DNA from: Verrucomicrobia bacterium UBA7008 | GTDB taxonomy: Bacteria > Verrucomicrobiota > Kiritimatiellia > RFP12 > UBA1067 | Length of the DNA stretch: 29,226 nucleotides | Assembly: GCA_002449695.1 (NCBI GenBank) | Contig: DJXI01000016.1 | Coordinates: 1 to 29,226 of the forward strand | Direction of reading: 5' to 3' | Part shown: one piece after another, positions 6,860 to 15,539 of the stretch | Layout of the letters: every line of letters starts with the position of its first letter | Position numbering within the stretch: position 1 is the stretch's first letter | The notes under the pieces: model-generated | The model's database searches: none | What the model was told of the DNA's origin: nothing | What the model saw: the letters and a program-made list of their open reading frames with translations, nothing else | Program-made: the position numbers and the translations under genes

Positions 6860-7103
6860 AAAACATTGGGGTTTTCGCAAATTTGCTTTCGCCGGGGTGC
6901 GATTTCGCGGCGATTATGGTGTCATTCACGGCGCGGCGCCTCCTTCCCCGGCTGTTTTTTTCACTCGGTAGTAGACCGAAAACCGGCGGGGAGGTGCCGC
7001 GTTTTTTGTGTCTCCGCCGCGCGCCGCCCCCTCTCGCCTCGCCAGCGCATGAAAAATGGGTAAACTCCAGGACACATTCTGACTGACGCGCACAGTTGAG
7101 ATG
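6860..7103. other. Intergenic region without a gene
   Basis: No convincing coding region on either strand. A GCCGGGG (6891-6897) to CCCCGGC (6946-6952) pairing is followed by TGTTTTTTT, which could form a bulky terminator, but the 48-base loop makes this uncertain. Confidence 0.35.
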
Positions 7104-7112
7104 TGGTATAAT
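7104..7112 (+). promoter_or_regulatory. Extended -10 promoter TGGTATAAT
   Basis: TG (7104-7105), G, perfect TATAAT (7107-7112), 38 nt before the zinc-knuckle gene. This is a leadered promoter: the mRNA has room for the AAGGAAGGAG Shine-Dalgarno at 7134-7143. Confidence 0.65.
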
Positions 7113-7150
7113 ACTTCTCAAGAAAACATTGCCAAGGAAGGAGAAGCGAC

Positions 7151-7408
7151 ATGGCGACAAAATGCAGATACTGCGGTTCAGCAAGTTACGGACGCGGATG
7201 CGCGTACGGTCCGAACCGGCTTCACGAGCACCGCGACGACGAGAAGCACTGCGAATGGTGCGGCTCGTCTAGCTACGGGCACGGATGCGCGTATGGCCCC
7301 GACCGGTTGCACCGTCACGGCCCCGGCGCGAACAAGTGCATCTGGTGCGGATCGACGTCCAATGGCGCGGGCTGTCCTTATTCCCCGACGCGCCGTCACG
7401 AGAAATGA
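7151..7408 (+). CDS. Small protein of three zinc-knuckle-like repeats
   Basis: An 85-residue protein made almost entirely of three repeats of about 27 residues, each of the form C-x2-C-G-S-x-S-x-G-x-G-C-x-Y-x-P-x3-H (about residues 5-28, 34-57, 63-84). Each repeat offers three Cys and one or two His, so each could bind one zinc. The spacers are charged ('HRDDEKH', 'RHGPGANK'). A strong Shine-Dalgarno (7134-7143) and an extended -10 promoter support expression. I do not know a named family; similar C-x2-C-G-S/G-C-x-Y-x-P segments occur scattered in other bacterial proteins in my memory, with no established role. No signal peptide or membrane segment. It is monocistronic: the next gene has its own promoter. 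Confidence 0.8.
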   Translation: MATKCRYCGSASYGRGCAYGPNRLHEHRDDEKHCEWCGSSSYGHGCAYGPDRLHRHGPGANKCIWCGSTSNGAGCPYSPTRRHEK

Positions 7409-7413
7409 CGGCG
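7391..7413 (+). other. Hairpin enclosing the stop of the zinc-knuckle gene
   Basis: CGCCGTCA (7391-7398) pairs perfectly with TGACGGCG (7406-7413) across a 7-base loop. The stop codon TGA (7406-7408) begins the 3' arm. No T-run follows, so it could stabilise the mRNA end or act with Rho. The following bases to 7641 hold no convincing gene. Confidence 0.45.
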
Positions 7414-7641
7414 TCGACCTGTAACCCTTTCGCCGCAGATGTGTAGACCGGTCGTCTTCCATGCCGACCTCGGCGACGCCGCCGCGCTCATGGCGCCCCC
7501 GGTTGCCAGCAAGTTGAATTTCCGCTATCCGGTCAATCCGCCGTTCCCGAAGCCCGCGAACGCCGCCGCCCTGCAGAAGGAGTGCGAGAACCGGCCGGCG
7601 GCGCGCGGGCGGAACTTTCTTCCGCCCCGGCGCCCGATTTA

Positions 7642-7650
7642 TGATACAAT
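7642..7650 (+). promoter_or_regulatory. Extended -10 promoter of yqeY
   Basis: TG (7642-7643), A, TACAAT (7645-7650), 21 nt before the preferred ATG (7672). The in-frame ATG at 7651 directly abuts the box and would lie before the transcription start, so it cannot be used from this promoter. AAAGGA (7658-7663) lies 8 nt before 7672. Confidence 0.65.
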
Positions 7651-7671
7651 ATGCCTGAAAGGATCCATGAG

Positions 7672-8118
7672 ATGTCGGAAATCTATGACAGACTGATGGC
7701 GGACATGAAAGCCGCCATGAAAGAGCATGACACGGTCGCGGTGAACGCGATCCGCGGCGTGATCGCGAAGGCGAAGGACCTCACGGTGAACGCCGGCAAG
7801 GACATGACGGACGAGGCCGTGCTGGCCGTCCTCGCCAAGGGCGCGAAGCAGCGCGAGGAGTCGATTGCGCAGTTCACCGCCGCCGGGCGCGCGGAACTCG
7901 CCGCCGCCGAACAGAAGGAGCTCGATCTCCTGAAGAAATATCTGCCCGCGCAGCTCGGCGAGGCGGAGGTCGCGGCCGTCGTCAAGGCGGTGATCGCCGA
8001 GACGGGCGCCGCTTCCAAGAAGGACATGGGCCGCGTCATGAAGGAGACGATGGCCCGCCTCAAGGGACAGGCGGACGGCAAGCTCGTCTCCCGGCTCGTC
8101 GGCGCGGCGCTGCCGTGA
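7672..8118 (+). CDS. yqeY: GatB/YqeY domain protein
   Basis: A 148-residue protein of the YqeY family, related to the C-terminal helical domain of GatB that binds tRNA in the amidotransferase. Typical features: 'DRLMADMKAAMKEHDTVAVNAIRGVIAKAKD' at the N-terminus, 'KQREESIAQFTAAGRAELAAAEQKEL' in the middle, 'YLPAQLGEAEV' and the end 'KKDMGRVMKETMARLKGQADGKLVSRLV'. Stand-alone YqeY has no firmly established function. The start at 7672 gives the usual family length and fits the Shine-Dalgarno and promoter; the ATG at 7651 would add seven residues encoded by bases at or before the predicted transcript start. The gene overlaps the next one by GTGA, so the two are translationally coupled. Confidence 0.92.
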   Translation: MSEIYDRLMADMKAAMKEHDTVAVNAIRGVIAKAKDLTVNAGKDMTDEAVLAVLAKGAKQREESIAQFTAAGRAELAAAEQKELDLLKKYLPAQLGEAEVAAVVKAVIAETGAASKKDMGRVMKETMARLKGQADGKLVSRLVGAALP

Positions 8119-9095
8119 CGGAACCGGCTCCCTTGACCGGCGGCGGGACAGGCGGGAAGATTCTCGTCTATCTCGAACCGTCGCCCGTGCGCGGCGGCAT
8201 CGAGGTCTTCGCCGAGCGCCACGTCGCGCGTCTCCGCGCCGACGGGCGCACCGTCGAGCTCTGCCGCGCGCTCGGCCCCGACGCTGCCGCGCGCTTCGCC
8301 GCCGTTGACGAGATCATCGTCCACAAGTGCACCGACGTCGCCACGCTCGAACGCTTTCCGCCGGAGAAGACGACGTGCTACATCCACGACCACGAGCCGA
8401 TCTGCCCGCGCGGCTACGCCTACACGCCGCTGCTGCACAACTGCACGCGCCCGGGCGGCCTCTGGCCGTGCCTTCTCTGCGCGCCCGCGTGCCGGTCGTG
8501 GCGTGCCGCGCTCGCGCGCGTCTTCACGCAAGCGCGCCGCACGCGCGCCCTCGCGCGCTTCAACCGCCTCGTCGTCATTTCGGAGTTTATGAAAGGGCGG
8601 CTCGTCGCCAATGGCCTCAGCGCCGACCGGATCGTCGTCGCGCCGCCCGTGATCGCGCCGCCGCCCGCCGGTGCGCCGCCGCCCGACGCGGTCGATCTCC
8701 TCTTCGTCGGCCAGCTGATCCGCGGCAAGGGCGTGCAGCTGCTCCTCGACGCGCTCGCGCGCCTGCCCGCGTCGCGCACGCTCGACATCGTCGGGACCGG
8801 CAACAGAGAAGCGGCTTTGCGCGCGCAGGCCGACCGCCTCGGCCTCGCCGCGCGCGTGCGCTTCCGCGGCTTCCAGTCCGATCCCTCGGCGTGGATGCGC
8901 GCCGCGCGCTGCGTCGTCGTGCCGAGCTTCTGGCAGGAGCCGTACGGCCTCGTCGCCGCCGAAGCGGTGGCGCTCGGCCGCCCCGTCGTCGCGTTCGCGA
9001 TCGGCGGCCTGCCGGAAGCGTGCCAGGGCCGCGCGACGCTCGTGCCGCCCGGCGATGTCGCCGCGCTCGCCGCCGCGCTGGCGGCGCACGGATGA
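8115..9095 (+). CDS. GT4-type glycosyltransferase
   Basis: A 326-residue protein from a GTG that overlaps the yqeY stop. It has the GT-B architecture: an N-terminal half with 'PVRGGIEVFAERHVARL' and a C-terminal half with 'LLFVGQLIRGKGVQLLLDAL' (about 194-213) and the nucleotide-sugar E-x7-E motif 'EPYGLVAAEAVALGRPVVAF' (from about residue 275). The acceptor-side half contains a Cys/His-rich stretch, 'CYIHDHEPICPRGY...C...CLLCAPAC' (about 87-125), which may bind a metal and which I also associate with some bacterial GT4 enzymes. It probably transfers a sugar during surface polysaccharide or glycolipid assembly. It overlaps the next gene's alternative start by ATGA. Sugar and acceptor cannot be told. 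Confidence 0.85.
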   Translation: MTEPAPLTGGGTGGKILVYLEPSPVRGGIEVFAERHVARLRADGRTVELCRALGPDAAARFAAVDEIIVHKCTDVATLERFPPEKTTCYIHDHEPICPRGYAYTPLLHNCTRPGGLWPCLLCAPACRSWRAALARVFTQARRTRALARFNRLVVISEFMKGRLVANGLSADRIVVAPPVIAPPPAGAPPPDAVDLLFVGQLIRGKGVQLLLDALARLPASRTLDIVGTGNREAALRAQADRLGLAARVRFRGFQSDPSAWMRAARCVVVPSFWQEPYGLVAAEAVALGRPVVAFAIGGLPEACQGRATLVPPGDVAALAAALAAHG

Positions 9096-9106
9096 AAGGG
9101 AACGTC

Positions 9107-10240
9107 ATGTCCGATACAGTCAAAGTCTTCGTCTTCATTGATGCGCTCGGCTGGAAGCAGGTCGAGAAGTACGGTTTCCTGACCGACCTCCTGCCGCACC
9201 GCCGGTCGATCGAAATGCAGTTCGGCTACAGCTGCACCGCGATTCCGACGATCCTGACGGGCGAGCGGCCCGCCGTCCACGGCCACCTCGCGTTCTACGA
9301 CTACGCGCCCGCGAAGAGCCCGTTCAAGGCGCTGCGCTTCCTCGCGCCGCTCCTGCGGCCGCGCGGCTTCTGGCGGCGCGGGCGCGTGCGGCATCAGCTG
9401 TCGAAACTCATCAAGCGGCTCTACGGCTTCACCGGCTACTTCCAGCTCTACGGCGTGCCGTTCGAGCGCCTGCCGCAGCTCGACTACTGCGAGAAGCGCG
9501 ACCTCTTCGTCCCCGGCGGCCTCGCGCCCGTGCCGAACCTCGCCGACGTCTGGGCGGCGCAGGGTCGGCGCTACCACATTTCGAACTGGCGGCTTTCCGA
9601 GGACGAGAACTTCCGCCGCGCCGCCGCCGCGTTCCGCGCGGGCGCGGTCGATCGCGCGTTCGTCTATTCCGCCGCGTTCGATGCGCTCCAGCACGACAAC
9701 GTGGGGCGCGACGACGTGCTGGCGAAAAAGGTCGCGCGCTACGCCGAGACGATCCGCGCGCTCCACCGCGCGCTCGTCGACGGCGGACGGCCGTTCGAGC
9801 TGACGATCTTTTCCGACCACGGCATGACGCCGCTCACGCGCACCGTCGACGCGCCGGCGGCGCTCGCGCGCGCCGGCGTCGCGTGGGGCGTCGACTACGC
9901 GAGCGTGATCGATTCGACGATGGCGCGCTTCTGGTATCTCGCGCCCGGCGCGGAAGAAAAGATCCGCGGCGCTTTTGCCGCGTTCCCGGGGCACTGGCTC
10001 ACGGCGGACGAGATGCGGCGCGAGGGCATCTGGCGCGACGACCGCAAGTTCGGCGACGCGATCTTTCTCGCGGATCCGGGCGTGCAGTTCGTGCCCAGCG
10101 ACATGGGCGTCAAGCCGCTCAACGGCATGCACGGCTACGATCCGCGCGACATCGATTCGCGCGCCGCGTGGCTGTCGACCGTGCCGGTGCCCGACGGCGT
10201 CGCGCGCGTCTGCGACTATTTCCGCGTCATGACGGCGTGA
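9107..10240 (+). CDS. Alkaline-phosphatase-superfamily phosphodiesterase/pyrophosphatase-like protein
   Basis: A 377-residue protein. It begins 'VKVFVFIDALGWKQVEKYG' with the metal-binding Asp of the superfamily (about residue 12). 'SCTAIPTILTGERPAVHGH' supplies the likely nucleophile Thr/Ser region. 'TIFSDHGMTPL' (about 232-242) supplies the Asp-His pair of the second metal site, and 'GMHGYDP' near the end a further His. This matches the type I phosphodiesterase/nucleotide pyrophosphatase branch. No signal peptide is seen, so a cytoplasmic or peripheral site is likely. The ATG at 9107 has AAAGGG 6 nt before it; the ATG at 9092 overlaps the upstream stop and would add five residues. Coupling to a glycosyltransferase suggests work on an activated sugar or lipid-linked intermediate, but that is inference. 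Confidence 0.8.
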   Translation: MSDTVKVFVFIDALGWKQVEKYGFLTDLLPHRRSIEMQFGYSCTAIPTILTGERPAVHGHLAFYDYAPAKSPFKALRFLAPLLRPRGFWRRGRVRHQLSKLIKRLYGFTGYFQLYGVPFERLPQLDYCEKRDLFVPGGLAPVPNLADVWAAQGRRYHISNWRLSEDENFRRAAAAFRAGAVDRAFVYSAAFDALQHDNVGRDDVLAKKVARYAETIRALHRALVDGGRPFELTIFSDHGMTPLTRTVDAPAALARAGVAWGVDYASVIDSTMARFWYLAPGAEEKIRGAFAAFPGHWLTADEMRREGIWRDDRKFGDAIFLADPGVQFVPSDMGVKPLNGMHGYDPRDIDSRAAWLSTVPVPDGVARVCDYFRVMTA

Positions 10241-10292
10241 GGCGCGGCGGCGGCGACCTACCCCAACGGGCAGGGCGGCGGGCGGCGCAAAA

Positions 10293-10301
10293 TGGTATAA
10301 T
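10293..10301 (+). promoter_or_regulatory. Extended -10 promoter TGGTATAAT of the GH35-like gene
   Basis: TG (10293-10294), G, TATAAT (10296-10301), 10 nt before the ATG at 10312. The predicted leader is about 4 nt. The in-frame ATG at 10300 lies inside the box and is not a plausible start. Confidence 0.65.
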
Positions 10302-10311
10302 GCGCAGACTT

Positions 10312-12168
10312 ATGAAAAAACAGATGAAGATGACGGGCGGATGGATCGGCGCGGCGTTGGCCGTCGCGGCGCTGGCGCTGGCGGGCGCGCGCGCGGCGGG
10401 CCTGAGCGCGGACGAACGGGTGATTCCGCAGGGCGCGTGCGTCGCGCCGAACGGCGACCGGCTGGAGGTGACGTCGAAGTGCCTGCGGCTCAACGGCGCG
10501 CCGCTCATTCCCGTGATGGGCGAGCTGCACTATTCGCGCATCCCGCGCGAGGAATGGGCGTCGTCGCTCGCGACGCTGAAGGCGGGGGGCGTGTCGATCG
10601 TCTCGACCTACGTCTTCTGGAACCACCACGAATGGCGCGAGGGTGCATGGGACTTTGCGGGCAACCGCGACCTCTCGGCGTTTCTCGGCGAGGTGGAGAA
10701 GGCGGGGCTCTGGGCCATCGTCCGTCTGGGCCCGTGGGACCACGGCGAATGCCGCGAGGGCGGCTTCCCCGATTGGCTGATCGACAAGTTCGCGTCCGGC
10801 GCGGCACCGGCCGCGGATGATTACGACGCGCGCCGCGCGGACGCCAAGGCGCTGCGCCGCAGTCTGCGCACGCGCGACACGCGGTTTCTCGCCGAGACGG
10901 AAAAGCTGTTCCGCCGCCTGTATCCTGAGATCGCCCCGCATTTCTGGAAGAACGGCGGCGCGGTGATCGGCATCCAGCTGGAGAACGAAAGCCGCGGCCC
11001 GTGGCCGTACTACCAGGCGCTGAAGAAGCTCGCGGTCGACACGGGCTACGACGTGCCGCTCTACACGCGCACGGGCTGGCCGAAGCTGGACGGGCCCGAG
11101 ACGACGTTCGGCGAGCTCGTGCCGCTGTACGGCGACTACGCCGAAGGGTTCTGGGACCGCGTGCTCACGTCGATGCCCGGCAGCTACGCGGACGCGTTCG
11201 TGATGCGCCCGGCGCGCACGTCGGCCGTCATCGCGACGGAGCAGCTCGGCGCGCAGACGGCGACGGACGCGAAGGGCGCGGAGAAGTATCCGTACTTTAC
11301 GTGCGAGCTCGGCGGCGGCATGGCGTCGAGCTACCACCGTCGCCTCGTGATGGAGCCGCTCGATGCGTTCGCGCTCGGTGTCGTGAAGCTCGGCAGCGGT
11401 TCCAATATGCCGGGGTACTATATGTATCACGGCGGGTCGAACCCGACGGACTTTGGCGTGAACATGGCCGAGAGCCAGCGCGGGCGTTTCACGAATTACA
11501 ACGATCTGCCCGTCGTCAGCTACGAATTCATGGCCCCTGTGAGCGAATTCGGCGAGCCGCAGTGCGCGTACTGGCTGATTCAGGCGCTGGCGGAATTCTG
11601 CCGCACGAACGCGGCGGAGCTGGCCGTCGCCGATCCCGTGTTCGTCAGTGACCACGAGACGCGGCGCGGGCGGTTCGTCTTCCACAACGAATATGTGCGG
11701 CGGCGCAACCCGACGGGCGCGTGCTGGATCGGCGTCGCGGCGGCGGACGGCACGGTGACGCGCGTCCTGGACGGTCCGGCGCTCGCGCGTGCGACGGCGG
11801 GGCGGCGCGACGGGCCGCCGGTCGTGGCGCTGAAGACGGACGAGCTGAAGCGGCTCAAGGCGGCGGGCACGGCGCCGGCGGTGACGATCGGCATCAACGG
11901 CGTGGCGCAGCTGCCGGACGAGCGCGCGTGGGACGCGGCGGCGGAATACGAGGTGCCGTTCACGGCGGGCGACGCGATGCTGGAGATCGCGTATGACGGC
12001 GACATGGCGCGGCTCTACGCCGACGGGCGGCTTGTGCAGGATGATTTCTGGAAGGGCCGGCCGCTCCGGTATGCGCTGCGGCGGCTGCCGGACGGGACGC
12101 GGCGGCTGACGCTGAAGATCCTCCCCTGGGGGCCGGATGTGCGCGCGCACGTCTTTATCGATCGCTAG
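10312..12168 (+). CDS. Secreted GH35-like beta-galactosidase
   Basis: A 618-residue protein with a signal peptide (K-K-x-M-K-M, then a hydrophobic stretch to about residue 28, A-R-A-A-G). The catalytic TIM barrel shows the GH35 start 'LRLNGAPLIPVMGELHYSRIPREEW', 'STYVFWNHHEW', 'LWAIVRLGPWDHGE', and the acid/base Glu in 'GIQLENES' (about E224). A second catalytic Glu is probably in 'TCELGGG' (about E332), though the spacing is longer than in the enzymes I know best. The C-terminal 200 residues look like beta-sandwich domains. It should remove beta-galactose, or a related sugar, from polysaccharides outside the cytoplasm. It has its own promoter with no Shine-Dalgarno. The stop codon lies in the first unit of a CTAG repeat. 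Confidence 0.85.
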   Translation: MKKQMKMTGGWIGAALAVAALALAGARAAGLSADERVIPQGACVAPNGDRLEVTSKCLRLNGAPLIPVMGELHYSRIPREEWASSLATLKAGGVSIVSTYVFWNHHEWREGAWDFAGNRDLSAFLGEVEKAGLWAIVRLGPWDHGECREGGFPDWLIDKFASGAAPAADDYDARRADAKALRRSLRTRDTRFLAETEKLFRRLYPEIAPHFWKNGGAVIGIQLENESRGPWPYYQALKKLAVDTGYDVPLYTRTGWPKLDGPETTFGELVPLYGDYAEGFWDRVLTSMPGSYADAFVMRPARTSAVIATEQLGAQTATDAKGAEKYPYFTCELGGGMASSYHRRLVMEPLDAFALGVVKLGSGSNMPGYYMYHGGSNPTDFGVNMAESQRGRFTNYNDLPVVSYEFMAPVSEFGEPQCAYWLIQALAEFCRTNAAELAVADPVFVSDHETRRGRFVFHNEYVRRRNPTGACWIGVAAADGTVTRVLDGPALARATAGRRDGPPVVALKTDELKRLKAAGTAPAVTIGINGVAQLPDERAWDAAAEYEVPFTAGDAMLEIAYDGDMARLYADGRLVQDDFWKGRPLRYALRRLPDGTRRLTLKILPWGPDVRAHVFIDR

Positions 12169-12220
12169 GATTCTAGGATTCTAGGTTTCTAGACTTCTAG
12201 GATTCTAGACTTCTAGAACC
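12165..12220. repeat. Period-8 tandem repeat, seven units, CTAG in each
   Basis: Seven 8-bp units, consensus CTAGGATT or CTAGACTT, the last one CTAGAACC. Each begins CTAG, a tetranucleotide that is otherwise scarce here. The stop codon of the glycosidase is in the first unit, and the ilvD promoter begins 14 bases after the last. Confidence 0.85.
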
Positions 12221-12234
12221 CCGAGGGTGAAATG

Positions 12235-12243
12235 TGATATACT
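12235..12243 (+). promoter_or_regulatory. Extended -10 promoter of ilvD
   Basis: TG (12235-12236), A, TATACT (12238-12243), 40 nt before the ilvD ATG. The leader has a Shine-Dalgarno (AAAAGGA, 12268-12274) and a five-codon mini-ORF (12262-12279, M-T-K-R-N) that covers it. Confidence 0.75.
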
Positions 12244-12283
12244 ACACCCGACTGTTTCATTATGACGAAAAGGAACTGACAGC

Positions 12284-13954
12284 ATGAGCATCTCGGATCA
12301 GGTCAAGGCCGGCAAGGAACGCGCGCCCCACCGCTCGCTCCTCTTCGCGACGGGGCTGAAGCGCCGCGACATGAAAAAGCCGTTCATCGGCATCTGCAAC
12401 AGCTACGAAAGTTTCGTGCCCGGCCACTGCCACCTGAACAAGGTCGGCGCCTACCTCAAAAAGTGCATCGAAGAGGCGGGCGGCGTCGCGATGGAATTCA
12501 ACACCATCGCCGTCTGCGACGGCCTCGCGATGGGCCACGCCGGCATGAAGTATTCGCTGCCGAGCCGCGAGCTGATCGCCGATTCGGTCGAGTCGATCGC
12601 GCGCGCACACTGCTTCGACGCGCTCATCTGCGTGCCCAACTGCGACAAAATCGTGCCCGGGATGCTGCTCGGCGCGCTGCGCGTCAACATTCCGACGATC
12701 TTCGCCTCGGGCGGCCCGATGGCGCCCGGCAAGCACCCGCTCACCGGTCAGGACTCCGACCTCAACACCGTTTTCGAAGGCGTCGGCGCGGAGAACGCGG
12801 GCCGCATTTCCGCAAAGGACCTCGAAAAGATCGAGGAGACGAGCTGCCCCGGCTGCGGCAGCTGCTCGGGCATGTTCACCGCCAATTCGATGAACTGCCT
12901 CTACGAGGCGCTCGGCATCGCGCTGCCCGGCAACGGCACGACCCTCGCGACCGACCCGCGCCGCGCCGACCACTACCGGGCGAGCGCGCGCCGCATCGTG
13001 GCGATGGCGAAGAAGGGCGGTCCGCTGCCGCGCGAGCTGATCACGCGCGACTCGCTCGACAATGCGCTGACGCTCGACATGGCGATGGGCGGCTCGACGA
13101 ACACCGTCCTGCACACGCTCGCGATCGCGCGCGAGGCGGACGTCGACTTCTCGCTCGAACGGATGAACGAGCTGTCGGCGCGCACGCCGTACATCTGCAA
13201 GCTCTCGCCCTCGGGCCACTACCACGTCGCCGACCTCGACCGCGCCGGCGGCGTCATGGCGATCCTCAAGCGCCTGCCCGCAAAGCTCCTGCACCTCGAC
13301 GCGCCGACGGTGAGCGGCAAGACGCTCGGTGCGCAGATCCGCGCGGCGCAGATCCGCGACGACGACGTGATCCGCACGCTCCCGAACGCCTACTCGCCCG
13401 ACGGCGGCCTCGCGGTGCTGTGGGGCAACCTCGCGGCGAAGGGCGCGGTCGTCAAGAAGGGCGGCGTCGCGCCGTCGATGATGACGTTCACCGGCAGGGC
13501 CATCTGCTTCGAGTCGCAGGAAGACGCGTGCGCGGGCATTCTCGGCGGCAAGGTGAAGCCGGGCCACGTCGTCGTCATCCGCTACGAAGGGCCGAAGGGC
13601 GGCCCCGGCATGCAGGAGATGCTCGCGCCGACGAGCTACATCATCGGCGCGGGGCTGGGCGAATCGGTGGCGCTCATCACGGACGGGCGCTTCTCGGGCG
13701 CGACGCACGGCGCGTGCGTCGGCCACGTTTCGCCGGAGGCGGCGGAAGGCGGGCTCATCGGACTTTTGAAGGACGGCGACGAGATCACGATCGACATTCC
13801 GGCGCGCGCGATCAACGCGAAGCTGACGAAGAAGGAGATCGCCGCGCGCGCGAAGCGGGCGAAGGCGTGGTCGCCGCGCATCAAGGGCGGCTGGCTCGAG
13901 CGCTACGCGCGGTTCGTCGGCAACGCCTCGACGGGCGCGAGCCTCAAGGCGTAG
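12284..13954 (+). CDS. ilvD: Dihydroxy-acid dehydratase
   Basis: A 556-residue enzyme that dehydrates 2,3-dihydroxy acids to 2-keto acids, the third step of valine and isoleucine synthesis. The iron-sulfur ligands are visible as C49 ('VPGHCHL'), C120 ('PNCDK') and C194 ('[12 protein letters not shown]'), consistent with the IlvD/Edd family, probably [2Fe-2S]. Further family marks: '[25 protein letters not shown]', '[10 protein letters not shown]', and the end '[22 protein letters not shown]'. Length is normal. No other ilv or leu genes lie beside it. It is expressed from its own promoter, and the FGGY kinase gene starts 52 nt after its stop with no promoter of the same type between them, so the two may be co-transcribed. 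Sugar-acid dehydratases share this fold, but the length and motifs favour IlvD. Confidence 0.93.
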   Translation: MSISDQVKAGKERAPHRSLLFATGLKRRDMKKPFIGICNSYESFVPGHCHLNKVGAYLKKCIEEAGGVAMEFNTIAVCDGLAMGHAGMKYSLPSRELIADSVESIARAHCFDALICVPNCDKIVPGMLLGALRVNIPTIFASGGPMAPGKHPLTGQDSDLNTVFEGVGAENAGRISAKDLEKIEETSCPGCGSCSGMFTANSMNCLYEALGIALPGNGTTLATDPRRADHYRASARRIVAMAKKGGPLPRELITRDSLDNALTLDMAMGGSTNTVLHTLAIAREADVDFSLERMNELSARTPYICKLSPSGHYHVADLDRAGGVMAILKRLPAKLLHLDAPTVSGKTLGAQIRAAQIRDDDVIRTLPNAYSPDGGLAVLWGNLAAKGAVVKKGGVAPSMMTFTGRAICFESQEDACAGILGGKVKPGHVVVIRYEGPKGGPGMQEMLAPTSYIIGAGLGESVALITDGRFSGATHGACVGHVSPEAAEGGLIGLLKDGDEITIDIPARAINAKLTKKEIAARAKRAKAWSPRIKGGWLERYARFVGNASTGASLKA

Positions 13955-14006
13955 GTCTCTTTTCACCGATACGCATTTTCACCAACACGAAGAATCAGGA
14001 GAAACG

Positions 14007-15536
14007 ATGAAAGCGTTTATTGAAGCGGGCAAGGCGACGATGGGCATCGAGTTCGGCTCGACGCGCATCAAGGCGGTGCTGATCGACGACACGTTCCAGG
14101 TCATCGCGCAGGGCGCGCACGACTGGGAGAACCAGCTCGTCGACGGCGTGTGGTCGTATTCGATGGAGGCGATCGAGCGCGGCGTGCGCGACGCCTACGC
14201 GCGGTGCGCGGCCGACGTCGAGGCGAAGTACGGCGTGAAGCTGACGCGCCTGGCGGCGCTCGGCATCTCGGGCATGATGCACGGCTACCTGCCGTTCGAC
14301 GCGGCGGGGAAGCTCCTCGTGCCGTTCCGCACCTGGCGCAACGTGATGACGGCGCAGGCGGCGGCGGAGCTTTCGTCGCTCTTCAGGTTCAACATCCCGC
14401 AGCGCTGGAGCATCGCGCACTACTACCAGGCCATCCTGAACAAGGAGCCGCACGTCGGCGCGGTCCGCTGGCTGACGACGCTCGCCGGCTACGTCCACTA
14501 CCGGCTCACCGGCGAGAACGTGATGGGCGTGGGCGAGGCGAGCGGCATGTTTCCGATCGATCCGGCGACGGGCGACTACAACGCGCGGATGCTCGCGGCG
14601 TTCGACGCGAAGGTCGGCGGCGAGCTGAAGAGCAAGCTGCCGCGCGTTTTGAAGGCGGGCGAACGGGCGGGCACGCTCACGGCGCGCGGCGCGGCGTGGC
14701 TCGATCCGACGGGCACGCTCCAGCCGGGCGCGGTGATGGCGCCGCCGGAGGGCGACGCGGGCACGGGCATGGTCGCCACGAACGCCGTCGCGCCGAAGAC
14801 CGGCAACGTCTCGGCCGGCACGAGCATCTTCGCGATGGTCGTCCTCGAACAGGCGATGAAGGGCTACTACCCCGAGATCGACGTCGTGACGACGCCCGCG
14901 GGCAGCGAGGTCGCGATGGTGCACTGCAACAACTGCACGAACGAGATCAACGCGTGGGCGGAGCTCTTCAAGGGCGTCTTCACGCAGCAGGCGGGCGGGC
15001 CCAACATCTACGGCACGCTCTTCAACGAGTCGCTGAAGGGCGACGCGGACTGCGGCGGCGTGGTGGTGGTGCCGTTCCTCTCCGGCGAGCCGGTGACGGG
15101 CGTCGCGGACGCGCTCCTCAAGGTCGTGCGGCAGCCCGACTCGAAGTTCACGCTCGCGAACTTCTTCCGCGCGCAGATCTATTCGGCGTTCGTCTCGCTC
15201 AAGCTCGGCATGGACATCCTCGCGAAGGAGAACGTGACGATCGAGTCGCTGACGGGCCACGGCGGCATCTTCAAGGACAAGGGCATCGCGCAGCAGTACC
15301 TCGCCGACGCGCTCAACACGAGCGTGACGTGCCTCGCGACGGCGGCGGAGGGCGGTCCGTGGGGCATGGCGGTCCTCGCGGCGTACGCGGCGTCGGGCGC
15401 GGGCGAAAAGCTCGAGGACTATCTCGCGCACAAGGTGTTCGCGCGCGCGGCGACGGAAACGCTCGCGCCGACGGCGGCGGGCGTCGCCGGCTTCAACCGG
15501 TACGCGGAGAACTTCAAGAAGGCGATCAGGGGGTAA
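14007..15536 (+). CDS. FGGY carbohydrate kinase, probable ribulokinase
   Basis: A 509-residue FGGY-family sugar kinase preceded by AGGAGA. Domain 1 begins '[16 protein letters not shown]' (phosphate 1 loop near residue 12) and contains '[13 protein letters not shown]' and 'FRTWRN'. Domain 2 carries the ATP-site region '[16 protein letters not shown]' and '[23 protein letters not shown]'. The N-terminus '[25 protein letters not shown]' is like a group of FGGY proteins found next to araD in Clostridia and others, proposed as an alternative ribulokinase (AraK-type) distinct from E. coli AraB. The araD gene follows after 3 nt, so phosphorylation of L-ribulose is the likely role. Xylulose or another ketose cannot be excluded from sequence alone. 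Confidence 0.82.
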   Translation: MKAFIEAGKATMGIEFGSTRIKAVLIDDTFQVIAQGAHDWENQLVDGVWSYSMEAIERGVRDAYARCAADVEAKYGVKLTRLAALGISGMMHGYLPFDAAGKLLVPFRTWRNVMTAQAAAELSSLFRFNIPQRWSIAHYYQAILNKEPHVGAVRWLTTLAGYVHYRLTGENVMGVGEASGMFPIDPATGDYNARMLAAFDAKVGGELKSKLPRVLKAGERAGTLTARGAAWLDPTGTLQPGAVMAPPEGDAGTGMVATNAVAPKTGNVSAGTSIFAMVVLEQAMKGYYPEIDVVTTPAGSEVAMVHCNNCTNEINAWAELFKGVFTQQAGGPNIYGTLFNESLKGDADCGGVVVVPFLSGEPVTGVADALLKVVRQPDSKFTLANFFRAQIYSAFVSLKLGMDILAKENVTIESLTGHGGIFKDKGIAQQYLADALNTSVTCLATAAEGGPWGMAVLAAYAASGAGEKLEDYLAHKVFARAATETLAPTAAGVAGFNRYAENFKKAIRG

Positions 15537-15539
15537 GAC

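Noticed and set aside
6891..6960. GCCGGGG/CCCCGGC with T-run as a firm terminator
   Set aside because: The 48-base loop is too long for a simple intrinsic terminator and there is no gene directly upstream; kept only as a remark in the intergenic entry.
7439..7696. An 85-codon plus-strand ORF before yqeY
   Set aside because: It runs through the yqeY promoter and start, has no Shine-Dalgarno, and its product resembles no family.
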